A stretch of DNA of 64,000 nt, taken from Staphylococcus sp. GSSP0090. Its GTDB lineage: Bacteria; Bacillota; Bacilli; Staphylococcales; Staphylococcaceae. The position numbers were made by a program, and so were the translations under genes. The stretch's first letter is position 1, and each line of letters begins with the position of its first letter. Below, piece by piece: positions 16,514 to 26,229 of this stretch. Below the pieces are notes generated by a model. It was given only the letters and a program-made list of their open reading frames with translations. It did no database searches and was not told where the DNA came from. The DNA lies in the NCBI RefSeq assembly GCF_013391405.1, contig NZ_JACBFD010000033.1:1-64000 (forward strand). Reading direction: 5' to 3'.

Positions 16514-16535
16514 AAAAGTGAACAATTACACTTTT
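16514..16535. promoter_or_regulatory. inverted repeat upstream of isaB-like gene
   Basis: AAAAGTG-AACAATTA-CACTTTT has perfect seven-base arms and lies 151 bases upstream of the isaB-like start. It could be an operator; the protein is unknown. Confidence 0.35.
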
Positions 16536-16685
16536 GAAATGAGATAATCTTGGATTAAGGATTGGTTATTTGAAGGAAATGTCGAAGAAGCATTAAGATT
16601 TTGTTACTTGCTTAAAGATTGGTGCATTTGAATAAAGGCAAACTAGCTATAGTCAAACGTATTAAAACTTAAGGAGTGATTGATT

Positions 16686-17273
16686 ATGCGTAAATTTGGG
16701 AAAATTTTCTCGGCGACATTGGTTGTATCAACACTTGTTTTAGGGTCTTCAGCAGCATATATAACGACGACAAGCACTGACGCAAAAGCAGCAGAACAAG
16801 TTCAAAAGTGGGGACATGGTGAAGGTGGGTCAAGTGGTGGAGAAAGTGTAAATACTCAGGGTATGACTAGTATGGATGCACAGACACCGTGGTATAATTA
16901 TGAGGGCTATACAACATATGATCCAACATTTACATTAGATTATAATTTCGTTAGAGCTATGAAATATGACAATGTATCCATCAATGGTTATGTAGTAGAT
17001 CCAAAAGATTATAAAGATTATGAGTATACCAAAAATATCTATGATACGAGTATAGATTTTAACGATAAGGATGAACCGATTCAAATCACTTTTAAAACTA
17101 AACCTAATACAGTAACTAAAGAAGCATTTAAAAAAGCACATGCATCTAACATGGGACATGAAGAATTAGTTACTGAAGATTATACTATGGTTCCTTATAA
17201 TACGAATAACGGTTCATATAAAGCATTTTTTGATAAAAATGATTATTTAACAAAAATAATTATAGGTCAGTAA
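16686..17273 (+). CDS. isaB: IsaB-family immunodominant secreted antigen
   Basis: 195 residues from the ATG at 16686 (AAGGAGTG eight bases before; the TTG at 16680 is less likely). The signal peptide ends near DAKAAEQ at about 35. After a glycine/serine-rich segment (GHGEGGSSGGESVN) the protein aligns with S. aureus IsaB: PWYNYEGY, FTLDYNFVRAMKYDNVSING, and a C-terminal beta strand ending IIIGQ. IsaB binds extracellular nucleic acid and is secreted or loosely wall-associated. The Gly/Ser insert is absent from S. aureus IsaB as I recall it. Confidence 0.75.
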   Translation: MRKFGKIFSATLVVSTLVLGSSAAYITTTSTDAKAAEQVQKWGHGEGGSSGGESVNTQGMTSMDAQTPWYNYEGYTTYDPTFTLDYNFVRAMKYDNVSINGYVVDPKDYKDYEYTKNIYDTSIDFNDKDEPIQITFKTKPNTVTKEAFKKAHASNMGHEELVTEDYTMVPYNTNNGSYKAFFDKNDYLTKIIIGQ

Positions 17274-17307
17274 TTGGGCACTAATTATAAAAAATTATAA
17301 ACGTAAC

Positions 17308-17340
17308 AAAGGCACATACGTTAGACGGTATGTGCCTTAA
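17308..17340 (+). terminator. terminator after isaB-like gene
   Basis: Stem AAGGCACATAC/GTATGTGCCTT with a short loop. Confidence 0.75.
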
Positions 17341-17417
17341 TCCTTTAAATATTAAAATAAAATTATTTATTTCCCAGTAATCGAGGGAGTTAATTAGAAG
17401 TAGAGAATGCGTTTCCG

Positions 17418-17513
17418 ATGTTCGATATTTTCGTTCATTTTATGGCTACAACAGCAATTGACTCTATCATTACTTTATTTGCAAACTGGATATACAAACA
17501 TGATGATAAATAG
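17418..17513 (+). CDS. orphan Fst-like toxin homologue
   Basis: 31-residue open frame (MFDIFVHFMATTAIDSIITL then FANWIYKHDDK) of the same length and layout as cassette C. The SGC core has become DSI, and no AGGAGG site, sense -10, antisense promoter or terminator stem is found around it. The frame is intact but its regulation is gone, so it is probably a silent relic. It may lack the conserved Gly-Cys required for activity. Confidence 0.55.
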   Translation: MFDIFVHFMATTAIDSIITLFANWIYKHDDK

Positions 17514-17560
17514 GGAATTAGTTGTATCTATAATAATAGGAAAATTTATATTTTCTTTTT

Positions 17561-18433
17561 CTATTTTTGGTGTTCTTTGATTAAAGAGGAAATAAACGCT
17601 TTTATTTCTTTAGACATATTACTATCTTTCAAGGCAAATTCAATCGTTGTCTTTACAAACCCAATCGTTTCACCAATATCATATCTTTTTCCTTCAAAAT
17701 CATATGCGTAGACTTGTTGGTCTTGATTTAACCTTTCAATAGCATCTGTCAATTGTATCTCCCCACCGCTTCCTGTACTTTGATTTTCTAGATAATCAAA
17801 AATCTTAGGGGTGAAAATATAACGACCCATAATTGCTAAATTGGATGGTGCTGTGCCTGGTTCTGGTTTTTCTATAAATTGTTTAACTTCAATTAATCTA
17901 TCATGAATGTTTACAGGATCAATAATGCCGTATCTATAAGTCTCTGAATTGTCTACTGTTTGCACACCAATAACTGAACTTTTTGTCTTATAATAAACAT
18001 CTGCAAGTTGTTGTATTGCAGGTGTATCAGATTCGACAATGTCATCGCCAAGCAATACTGCAAATGGTTCATCTCCAATAAATTGTTTAGCTGTATAGAT
18101 AGCATGTCCTAGACCTTTTTGTTCTTTTTGTCGGACATAAAATATGTTGGCTAAACCGGTTGGATGAGTAACTTTCTCTAGCATCTCATTTTTACCTTGT
18201 TCTATTAGAGTTGTTTCTAATTCTTTTTGTATATCAAAATGGTCTTCAATAGCTCGTTTATGCTTGCCAGTAACAATAATTATATCTTCTATACCAGCTT
18301 TTGACGCTTCTTCTATAATATATTGAATTGTCGGCTTATCAAGAATTGGAAGCATTTCTTTAGGCATAGCTTTTGTTGCTGGTAAAAAACGAGTCCCCAA
18401 ACCAGCAGCAGGTATTATAGCTTTCTTTATCAT
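17561..18433 (-). CDS. gtaB: UTP-glucose-1-phosphate uridylyltransferase
   Basis: 290 residues. It makes UDP-glucose from glucose-1-phosphate and UTP. The nucleotidyltransferase start [20 protein letters not shown] is at 7-26, followed by [23 protein letters not shown] and [14 protein letters not shown]-glucose feeds glucosylated teichoic acids, glycolipid anchors and capsule, and the neighbours are polymer genes. RBS GGAGGAATT. The gene is monocistronic or the last gene of the minus-strand cluster. Confidence 0.93.
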   Translation of the reverse strand: MIKKAIIPAAGLGTRFLPATKAMPKEMLPILDKPTIQYIIEEASKAGIEDIIIVTGKHKRAIEDHFDIQKELETTLIEQGKNEMLEKVTHPTGLANIFYVRQKEQKGLGHAIYTAKQFIGDEPFAVLLGDDIVESDTPAIQQLADVYYKTKSSVIGVQTVDNSETYRYGIIDPVNIHDRLIEVKQFIEKPEPGTAPSNLAIMGRYIFTPKIFDYLENQSTGSGGEIQLTDAIERLNQDQQVYAYDFEGKRYDIGETIGFVKTTIEFALKDSNMSKEIKAFISSLIKEHQK

Positions 18434-18723
18434 TTAATTCCTCCAAAAATGCATTTTGAGTTAGTTGCATAAATTTAAGTATATAATTACGTGTAGAATA
18501 CAAATGTTCTGTGATACTACATTTATATATTTTGCATTAAAAGTTGTATTAAGTTTTTTAATATTACGGATTTAGTATTTACCAAATTTACATAAATTAA
18601 TAATATAGACGAACATATAGCGAGCATTATTATTATTAAGATAATACTCGCTATAAACTTTTGTTTTCAGACATGAAAATATAATATTAAAAAATAACTT
18701 CTTATATAAAGTTATAATATTTT

Positions 18724-21039
18724 CTACAAAACATCATCTTTAATTAATTCAGCAATAACACGTTCTGTATTACGGTTATCATCAAATTCATTAATCTTTT
18801 TATAATTTTCTTTGATTTGATTAGATATTTTATAATTATTATTAATTACTTCTTTTACTGTTTTAATTAATTCATTTTCTGAATATACAACAGCTCCAGG
18901 CGCATTATCTTCATTTACAGGTGTTGTTCCACCATGTTTTTCGATAATAGTATCAAAATCCTTCCAATAGAATATTGGATAGGAGCCACGGTAAGCAGCA
19001 TCTAGTATGATAGAGGAGATATCAGTAATATAGATAGCAGAATTAGTTAACGTATCTGTAGGATCTTCTACAAATATATTTTTATAATTTCCAAAATGTG
19101 ATTTGGCAAATTCAGCAAATTTATTATGTGCAGCAATTTGTAATTTATCCAGCATTCCAGCTTGATCAAAGACTTTTATAATATCCATCAATGATTGATA
19201 GTACGTTGTTTTTTGAATATTTCCATTGAATACTTCAGATTCTTCCCAAGGTCGCCACGTTGGCATATATGTTATTTTATCTGCATCTTTTGAAAGCTTA
19301 GCTCCATCTAGTTTAGGTAGCCCTGTCTTCATGATATCAAAATCATTGTATCCCATTATATTAAATTCTTTTGCTTCTACATCAGAACTCACTACGGATT
19401 TTACAATATTATTAGTCATGTTTTCTTTATGAAAACCACTATTTTGTGGATTATCATGTGGCTTCATAAATATAATGCCATGTTGTAAAAAATAAAGTGG
19501 TGTAGCCTTTATTTTATCGTTTAACTTATCATTGAATATCCTTGTATTTATGACATGATTACTCAATTCACTAGAAATAAAGTAGTCTGCTAAAAAGACA
19601 TATAAGTAATTTTTAAAACTAAAGCGCTCGATAATCTTACTATTCCATTTTTTCTTCATGGAAGGATACTGTTGTGATTTTTTATCTAGAATAAAAACAT
19701 TTTTAGATTTAATTGACTGGTTACTAGCAGCTGATTCAAACACATACTTACCAGATTCTACTGCTTTAGATGCTTCTTTTTCAAAAAAGACATTTATTTT
19801 ACCATTTCGATTGATTAATTTATACATACCAGCAACTTTTCTAGCAATTTTAATTTTAAATTTATGCCACGGGTGATAAATTTTTAGGCTTGTTAAGTTA
19901 CCAATTGATAAATTATTTGCAGCATTTCTACGAATAATTATGGCATGCTTTTTTGAATTAAATGAAAGTAAAACCTTTCTGTTATCCTTTAAATTAGAAG
20001 ATTGATGTAAAGGATGTAATTTTTTATTATCTATAGCAACAAAAATTGTGTTATGAATATTAGATAACTGTCTTAATTGACTGACTTTTAACTTTGCAGT
20101 AAATGATCCTTCCGTATTCCAAGTTAATTTAGATAAAAACACACCGTTTTTCGTTACTAAAGAATTTGGTTTGATTTCTGTATTATAATGAATCATACCG
20201 CTCAATTTGATATAATTTCTTTTTTTCTTTATAAGAATATCACTGTATTTGTATAGCAAATGTTGCTCTCTATCGGTTTTTATACTTAATTTTCCATTAC
20301 GTTTATTAATAATATAGAGTCTGTTATTTAGTCTTAAGTATATTGAGTTTTTGATGTGTGAATTAAATAATTCATTTAATTTTATATCCTTAAGTTGTTT
20401 TAAGTCATTAAGACGTACTACCTGATATACATCTCCGGCTTGAATTAATAATTCATTAGCACTATTTAAATCAAAAATTAACTGTGATGTAGTAAGAACA
20501 CTGATTATATTTGTTTTAAATGCAAAATCTTTCTTTGAGTTAGTATATTCTAGAAAAGTTACATAATTCGAATAAGATATTTTCAAATGAATAAACGGGT
20601 CCTTAGAATCATTTATAGCGTTTACTAAGAAAGCTTTTCTACCTTCTGAAAACAGAAGTGAATTTAATTCAATTTTTTCATTTGTATAGCTGTCGATTAT
20701 TGAATAGCTAAATTGCGTTGGTTCAACTATGAATCGGTTATGAAATTGCTTGATTAGAATATTCAAACTTCCTTTTGTTCTATTATTTAAATAAGGAGTA
20801 ATATATAATGTGTTGTTTTTTATGTGTATATAGTATTCTTTTTGATCGTTTTCAATTATGCCAATTAATTTATCACTCATATTAACTTTTTTTAGTATAT
20901 GATCATCATTACTTAAATAAGATGAATGGACTGTAATATCTTTTTCATTTTCTAAATTAAAAACTAAAGTATCAGGTAATTCTTGTTTAATGAATGCATG
21001 GTTATTATTAAATTTACTAACTTTTAACATATATTGCAT
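18724..21039 (-). CDS. CDP-glycerol glycerophosphotransferase family protein (771 aa)
   Basis: The C-terminal half is a TagF/TarF-type Glyphos_transf domain that polymerises or adds glycerol- or ribitol-phosphate. The family histidine in LQHG is His520, the second conserved His lies in AAHNKF at 638, and TDISSIILDAAYRG gives the D-x-S-S loop. The usual P-H before the second His is A-H here. The N-terminal 400 residues are beta-rich and contain no glycosyltransferase motif; they resemble the repeat-like front of long staphylococcal polymer enzymes. Membrane-peripheral. Same strand as an acyltransferase and small membrane proteins. Confidence 0.82.
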   Translation of the reverse strand: MQYMLKVSKFNNNHAFIKQELPDTLVFNLENEKDITVHSSYLSNDDHILKKVNMSDKLIGIIENDQKEYYIHIKNNTLYITPYLNNRTKGSLNILIKQFHNRFIVEPTQFSYSIIDSYTNEKIELNSLLFSEGRKAFLVNAINDSKDPFIHLKISYSNYVTFLEYTNSKKDFAFKTNIISVLTTSQLIFDLNSANELLIQAGDVYQVVRLNDLKQLKDIKLNELFNSHIKNSIYLRLNNRLYIINKRNGKLSIKTDREQHLLYKYSDILIKKKRNYIKLSGMIHYNTEIKPNSLVTKNGVFLSKLTWNTEGSFTAKLKVSQLRQLSNIHNTIFVAIDNKKLHPLHQSSNLKDNRKVLLSFNSKKHAIIIRRNAANNLSIGNLTSLKIYHPWHKFKIKIARKVAGMYKLINRNGKINVFFEKEASKAVESGKYVFESAASNQSIKSKNVFILDKKSQQYPSMKKKWNSKIIERFSFKNYLYVFLADYFISSELSNHVINTRIFNDKLNDKIKATPLYFLQHGIIFMKPHDNPQNSGFHKENMTNNIVKSVVSSDVEAKEFNIMGYNDFDIMKTGLPKLDGAKLSKDADKITYMPTWRPWEESEVFNGNIQKTTYYQSLMDIIKVFDQAGMLDKLQIAAHNKFAEFAKSHFGNYKNIFVEDPTDTLTNSAIYITDISSIILDAAYRGSYPIFYWKDFDTIIEKHGGTTPVNEDNAPGAVVYSENELIKTVKEVINNNYKISNQIKENYKKINEFDDNRNTERVIAELIKDDVL

Positions 21040-21099
21040 ATACCTTCTAACCTAATTTGATTTTGATTGTTTGTTCTATAATTATTTTAATTTCCATAG

Positions 21100-21258
21100 T
21101 CAGTCATTATAAGACATTTTACGTATTTCTATATCACTATCATAATTAATATTTTCTTCATTTTTTTCATAGTATACTTCTTCTTTAAAAAATTTTAAAA
21201 GTAATAATAACAATAGATCGATTCCGATAATTGTAAGAACCCATTGTAAAAATTTCAT
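21100..21258 (-). CDS. small membrane protein with acidic tail, polymer cluster
   Basis: 51 residues from an ATG at 21258. One hydrophobic helix (FLQWVLTIIGIDLLLLLLLKF) is followed by a charged, acidic cytosolic or outer tail (KEEVYYEKNEENINYDS). An upstream ATG at 21351 would extend it to 83 residues, but AAGGGG about 12 bases before 21258 favours the short form. The family is not recognised. Its place between the polymerase and acyltransferase suggests an accessory role. Confidence 0.5.
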   Translation of the reverse strand: MKFLQWVLTIIGIDLLLLLLLKFFKEEVYYEKNEENINYDSDIEIRKMSYND

Positions 21259-21415
21259 TACACTTACACGTCCCCTTATAAAATTTAACTTCTTAATAAG
21301 TAATTCTCCCAAATTTTTAAAATAATTTTTCATAACTAGTGTGTTCAGCATATTCTATACAAAACTAAAATTATAGAATGTTATGAAAACTCGTTAGTAA
21401 ATCACATGAAACTAT

Positions 21416-22456
21416 CTAATTTAAAGATTTATGTTCTGTCTTGACAATATTACCAACTAAGTATTTTCCGAAGGTACTTAAATTCATAATATATGTAAGA
21501 CATATAGCAATCACTATAGTGATTATAAATTTATATACTATGTCCTCAAATATGTTATCGCTTAAAACTGTCATTCTATTTAAAAAAATCAGATGTAATA
21601 AATATATGCTAAACGAATAATTACTAATAAATAATATGAATTTAGGAACATATTTAATGTATGAGTTTATTAAAAAGAACATCAAAATAACTGAAGTAGT
21701 ATAAAGAGGGGTATCAAGTCTTTTTGAACCAATCGCACTATTAATACCTAAATTATGAGTAAGTAGCACGATTATAATACTAGTTATGAATAAACCTAAT
21801 ATATGGTATTTGTATTCTCTTATTTTGGCTGTGAAACTATCATAGTAAATGCCAATATAGTAACCGAGTAAAAAGTATGTAATCCATCCAAAGAATAGTG
21901 TTTGTCCTTCTTTCCCCCAAATTATAGAACCCATGAAATTGTCAGGCGCTGGAAATATAAGACGTACGCCCCAATATATACTAGTAATTATAATTGATCC
22001 TATAATCATAGGTAATGGTTTAACTTTATTTAAAATTGTCCCAAAAAGCAGATGTAATATATAGAATTGGAATATAATAACGATAAAATAGGTTACAGAA
22101 TAGCCTCTTATACTAACTAATAAAAACGCATCTATAAATTCCATTAAATTTGTTGGACTGTGATAACTGAATGTCCAAAACAAATTTACAAATATATAGG
22201 GAACACCTAAAATTAATAATCTTTTTTTAAAGAACCCCTTTTTTAATTTGCCACCATATATGTATGCATTTAAAAACTCTGTTATAAAAACAAATGTTGG
22301 TGTGCTAAACATTAAAAATATTTGGACATATGTTGGCCATTCATTTTTTTCTAAGTTTGGGTTTTGACCTAAAGTTATTGAGATTGAATGGGTCAAAACA
22401 ACGCCTAAACAAGAAATGGCTCTCATCCAAAATATAACTGATATAAATTTTTTCAT
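21416..22456 (-). CDS. IcaC-like membrane acyltransferase
   Basis: 346 residues and ten hydrophobic segments. Acyltransferase_3 family with the N-terminal WMRAISCLGVVLTH (arginine, then the catalytic-type histidine) and FFGWITYFLLGYYIG, close to the matching segment of staphylococcal IcaC. Such enzymes O-acetylate or succinylate surface polysaccharides on the outer face. Here the acceptor is probably the polymer made by the neighbouring CDP-glycerol enzymes. RBS weak (GGAAAGAG). Confidence 0.75.
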   Translation of the reverse strand: MKKFISVIFWMRAISCLGVVLTHSISITLGQNPNLEKNEWPTYVQIFLMFSTPTFVFITEFLNAYIYGGKLKKGFFKKRLLILGVPYIFVNLFWTFSYHSPTNLMEFIDAFLLVSIRGYSVTYFIVIIFQFYILHLLFGTILNKVKPLPMIIGSIIITSIYWGVRLIFPAPDNFMGSIIWGKEGQTLFFGWITYFLLGYYIGIYYDSFTAKIREYKYHILGLFITSIIIVLLTHNLGINSAIGSKRLDTPLYTTSVILMFFLINSYIKYVPKFILFISNYSFSIYLLHLIFLNRMTVLSDNIFEDIVYKFIITIVIAICLTYIMNLSTFGKYLVGNIVKTEHKSLN

Positions 22457-22512
22457 ATTTCTACTCTTTCCATATAAATGAATTGGCTCCTTTATTGATA
22501 TTCAAAATAATA

Positions 22513-22701
22513 TTAAGTATAAGATGTCTCTCTTTCTTGTAAATTCCCATCGCTGTCAATATAGACTCCTTGTTTTTCTAGTAAATCTTCTTGAGATTCA
22601 ATATCAATTAATTCGCATTGATATAGCTCTTGCATTTCTTTGTATTTCAAAAAATAATAAGTACCCATAAAACATGACGCCAACAATAAAATATTTTTCA
22701 T
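22513..22701 (-). CDS. small membrane protein, polymer cluster
   Basis: 62 residues from the ATG at 22701, with AAGGGG ten bases upstream; an ATG at 22722 overlaps that site. One N-terminal helix (NILLLASCFMGTYYFLKY) is followed by an acidic, glutamate/glutamine-rich tail. The layout matches the protein at 21100-21258: one helix plus acidic tail. Not recognised. The pair brackets the acyltransferase. Confidence 0.5.
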   Translation of the reverse strand: MKNILLLASCFMGTYYFLKYKEMQELYQCELIDIESQEDLLEKQGVYIDSDGNLQERETSYT

Positions 22702-22828
22702 TTTCTTTCCCCTTCCATTCAATTTGCATGTATATTATACACGTTGTACTAGCAAAAACTATATTTTTTTTATGATATTTACGATAAATATAGTTATTCG
22801 ATAAAAACAAAAAGAAAGTGGTAATGTA

Positions 22829-25393
22829 GTGATAAATAAAATTGGGGACATGTTAAGAAGAAAATTTCAATTATGTAAAATTAATGTAGATAAACAATAT
22901 TTGGAAATGGACTTTAAATTAACGAATTTTATTCGTTTTAATTCAGAGGACTTTTATATAAAAAACAAAACTCAAGATATACCTTATGAATTTGTAAGAT
23001 TTTCAAAAAACATTTTTTCTATAAAAATAAATTTAAAAGATATTCCAGATAGTAGTATGACATTTGATCTTTATTACAAAAAGAGAATGTTATGGCTTGT
23101 AGCTGATGAAAATATTGATAATGCTTTAGAATTAGGTAATAAAATTTATATAGTTAAAGTAGATAAGTCTTTAATGTTAAATAAATATAAAACTAACTTT
23201 GATTTGTTAAATGAAAATAAGGAAGTTAAAATATCTCAAATTACTGATGAATGTATATCCTTTAACACGGATTCAATGGTGGAATCGCTAATTCTATTAA
23301 ATAGAAACCAACAAAAAGAAATACCTATATTAAATAATCAATTAAATTTGTCTTATATAACTGAAAATATTAAAGAACAAAACTATATTGCTTACATTGT
23401 TATAAATAAAAGTATTTACCGTCCGAAATTCATACAGAATAAAAAGGTAAATTATCTGTTTATGGAATATGAATGGTTGGATAATAGTTTAAATGTATCA
23501 ATGAATACTTTAGAGGTATTACAATTTGATACGAATAGTTTGTTGAATGAAACTTCAATAAGAATTAGAGCGATTATTGAGAATGCGGATGATGAATTTA
23601 AATTTGAATCATTAGGATTAATTGATGAAGATTTAAATAATTTAGAGTATCTAACAACAAAAGTCTATAATTCGAAGGTTTTTTCAAAAGTAGAAGTTAG
23701 TAAATTTGAAAATATGAAAAGTAAAAAAATAATAGCCATTTATTATGATAGAAAGATAAACAGTAAAAGGTTTTATATTTTAAATAGTAAAAAGAAAATA
23801 TCTTTTACAGATTATTATAATTCTGATGAACAAATGCACCAAGTTAATATAAAAAAGAAAAATGGCATTACTATTGTCACTTCCAAACCGAAAATAAGGG
23901 CAGGAGTCAATTCAGTAACTGAAAATAATATAAATATTTATTTTCAGCCTAATTCAATTTATGAAACTTTTCAGTATTTTATAACATTTGAGGAAAGATC
24001 ATCACAAAAAAGATATGAAATGGAAATTCATAGAGGCGAGCAAGATATAGAAATTCCATATGAAGAAATAGAAGATTTAAAAACAACTTCAAAAAATATA
24101 ATTGATATTTTTATTTCCATATACGATGATTCAAACCTAATTCGTAAAGAGAAAATAAAATTTAAAAAAGGCACATATAAAAAAGATAATTATATTACAT
24201 TAAAAGAAAACAACTTAGGTTATAAACGTGTATATTATATGGTTACTTTAACTCCATTTAAAAATATAAAAATTGAGTCATTCGAATTAACTTCTGAACA
24301 GTATGAAATATTAGAAAATGGTAAAAAGAATGATAATGTATGGCTAATTGGAGAAAGAACAGATACTGCACAAGACAATGGTATTCAGTTTTTCAAATGG
24401 TTGCAAAAATATACAGAAATAGACGCGTACTACGTAATTGATAGTCAATCTGATGATTACGAAAGAATTAAGCATCTCAATAATGTTGTTGTCTTTGGAT
24501 CAAAAAGACATTTTGAAGTTTCTGCAGTAGCAAATGTTTTAATATCAACACATGACTTAGAAAATATTGTTCCATATAAAACTGCTAGAAACTTTTGGGG
24601 TTATGAAGATAGTGTGAAAGTCTTTTTACAACATGGAGTTTTAGGTAGAAAGAAAGTGGAATATAATAAAAATTATTATGATCTTCCATTCCACTTATTT
24701 AATGTTTCTAGTACTAAAGAAAAGTATGATATTGTGGTCAACCAATTAGGTTATGACCCTCAAGATGTAGCCATTACAGGATTACCGAGATTTGATAATT
24801 TACCCTTAGAACCTGATGAAAAAGTAAAAAAAATATTAATTATGCCAACATGGAGAGATTGGTTAAATAGTGAATATGCATTTAATAACAGTGAATATAT
24901 GCGAAGATATTTAGATTTAATTAGTAATGATAAAGTTGAACAGTTACTTGAAAAATATAATGTTGAAATTAATTTTTATCCACATTATAGATCTCAAAGT
25001 TTCTTTAAATATCACTTAGATAAAACTAAAGGAAAAATTAATTATATAACTTTAGGAGAAAAAACAGTACAAGAGTTATTAATTGAGCATGATATATTAA
25101 TTACAGACTATAGTAGTGTTAGTTTTGATTTTTCTTATATGAAAAAACCAGTGATCTTTTTCCATTTTGATATTGATAGATTTTTCAAAAAAGGAATCTT
25201 AAGACCTATTGATGAAACGTTTATAGGTGAAACTGCATACAATGAAACTGAATTGCTAAATAAACTTGAAGAAACAATTTATAAAAATGAGTTAAACTCA
25301 GATGCTGATTTAAATGAAATATTTGATTATATTGACCATAAAAATAATGAAAGAGTTTATCATTCTATATTGACTAAAATGGAAACAATTTAG
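22829..25393 (+). CDS. CDP-glycerol glycerophosphotransferase family protein (854 aa)
   Basis: The C-terminal 350 residues are a TagF/TarL-like domain: VFLQHGVLGRKK with His602, FYPHYRSQ with His719, and ITDYSSVSFDFSYMKKPV. Both family histidines are present, so it should be catalytically intact, unlike the variant in the divergent 771-residue protein. The 500-residue N-terminal part is beta-rich and lysine-rich. It starts with GTG. It diverges from the small membrane gene at 22701, and 30 bases later a small membrane protein follows. It probably polymerises glycerol- or ribitol-phosphate onto a surface polymer. Confidence 0.85.
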   Translation: MINKIGDMLRRKFQLCKINVDKQYLEMDFKLTNFIRFNSEDFYIKNKTQDIPYEFVRFSKNIFSIKINLKDIPDSSMTFDLYYKKRMLWLVADENIDNALELGNKIYIVKVDKSLMLNKYKTNFDLLNENKEVKISQITDECISFNTDSMVESLILLNRNQQKEIPILNNQLNLSYITENIKEQNYIAYIVINKSIYRPKFIQNKKVNYLFMEYEWLDNSLNVSMNTLEVLQFDTNSLLNETSIRIRAIIENADDEFKFESLGLIDEDLNNLEYLTTKVYNSKVFSKVEVSKFENMKSKKIIAIYYDRKINSKRFYILNSKKKISFTDYYNSDEQMHQVNIKKKNGITIVTSKPKIRAGVNSVTENNINIYFQPNSIYETFQYFITFEERSSQKRYEMEIHRGEQDIEIPYEEIEDLKTTSKNIIDIFISIYDDSNLIRKEKIKFKKGTYKKDNYITLKENNLGYKRVYYMVTLTPFKNIKIESFELTSEQYEILENGKKNDNVWLIGERTDTAQDNGIQFFKWLQKYTEIDAYYVIDSQSDDYERIKHLNNVVVFGSKRHFEVSAVANVLISTHDLENIVPYKTARNFWGYEDSVKVFLQHGVLGRKKVEYNKNYYDLPFHLFNVSSTKEKYDIVVNQLGYDPQDVAITGLPRFDNLPLEPDEKVKKILIMPTWRDWLNSEYAFNNSEYMRRYLDLISNDKVEQLLEKYNVEINFYPHYRSQSFFKYHLDKTKGKINYITLGEKTVQELLIEHDILITDYSSVSFDFSYMKKPVIFFHFDIDRFFKKGILRPIDETFIGETAYNETELLNKLEETIYKNELNSDADLNEIFDYIDHKNNERVYHSILTKMETI

Positions 25394-25423
25394 ACTAATT
25401 GCATTGAAAATGGAGATGATCTT

Positions 25424-25657
25424 TTGGAAAAAGATGAGCATCGTCTTTTAACTAACTTAATTAATATTCTAGTTGGTGTTTTGTGTGTCATTGCTATTTT
25501 ACTTATGATTATAATTCCAGATAAAAGTGATTTACCTACGTTAATAGCACTTTTAGCATTTACAATAGCTTCTATTCCAGCAATTTTGAAAAGGAAAGTA
25601 AGTGGTTGGGTTCTTGGGAGTTTAGGGTTAATATTAATTATTTTACTTTTAATTTAA
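25424..25657 (+). CDS. small three-helix membrane protein
   Basis: 77 residues with three hydrophobic segments (about 11-31, 36-54 and 61-77). It starts with TTG after GGAGATGAT and follows the 854-residue polymerase by 30 bases, so it is co-transcribed. No family recognised; a membrane accessory of the polymer machinery is a reasonable guess. Confidence 0.55.
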   Translation: MEKDEHRLLTNLINILVGVLCVIAILLMIIIPDKSDLPTLIALLAFTIASIPAILKRKVSGWVLGSLGLILIILLLI

Positions 25658-25738
25658 TATTATTATTTATATTTAAGAAACAAATTTTTGATTGCTAGGA
25701 TTACACGCTTTGAAATTAATTTATTGATAAATAGAAGA

Positions 25739-25984
25739 TTAAATCAACCCGGTCCTCACGCTATTTGTAGTAGTGTGAGGATTGGGTTGTCTATATTTTG
25801 TTAAATTTTCGTTGGTTGTTGTTCTCCCAGATAACCATCCTTGATGATGATAGTGTGCTACTTTACCAAAAGACAATTGATAGAATAACGTGGCACTATC
25901 TTTACTTTCTTTTGGATTCATATCATTTCCTATAATTTTTCTATCTATAGAAGTAAGCATATGACAAAATGTGTATGGTCTGAT
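25739..25984 (-). pseudogene. truncated dihydrofolate reductase-like (RibD_C) gene
   Basis: The minus strand reads RPYTFCHMLTSIDRKIIGND, then KDSATLFYQLSFG and YHHQGWLSGRTTTNENLTK, the recognisable N-terminal third of RibD C-terminal-domain reductases. The codon where ATG is expected, directly before RPYT, is ATC at 25984-25982, with GAAAGGTAGGA upstream as a good ribosome binding site. After about 62 residues the similarity stops in a hairpin (25745-25789). Family members are about 220 residues, so this is a 5' fragment. Confidence 0.65.
25745..25789. terminator. hairpin at the end of the truncated gene
   Basis: CAACCC..TCCTCAC and GTGTGAGGA..GGGTTG pair. Sequence and loop resemble the terminators of the toxin cassettes (CCTCACTATTTG..TAGTGAGG), and TTTTGTTAAAT follows as in cassettes C and E, so this may be a cassette relic. 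Confidence 0.5.
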
Positions 25985-26165
25985 AAATCCTACCTTTCTT
26001 GGTACATTAGATATTTCTCGGGAAATAAAGTGTATGTCGTAATAATAACTCTTGTTAACATTAAAAAATTTCTGCTTCTATATTATTAACTTAAAATGAA
26101 TTAAAGAAAACAACTCATACTTATAGTATTTTAAGTTTTAAAAGTATGCACTTTTTCTCCAAAAA

Positions 26166-26188
26166 CAATTGATAATAATTATCAATTG
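26166..26188. promoter_or_regulatory. Fur box (siderophore lipoprotein 1)
   Basis: Perfect ten-base arms CAATTGATAA and TTATCAATTG around TAA, 42 bases before the start codon. The best Fur match in the window. Confidence 0.85.
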
Positions 26189-26229
26189 ATATAACATATG
26201 ACTTATTAAACGAGAGAGAAGGGCATATC

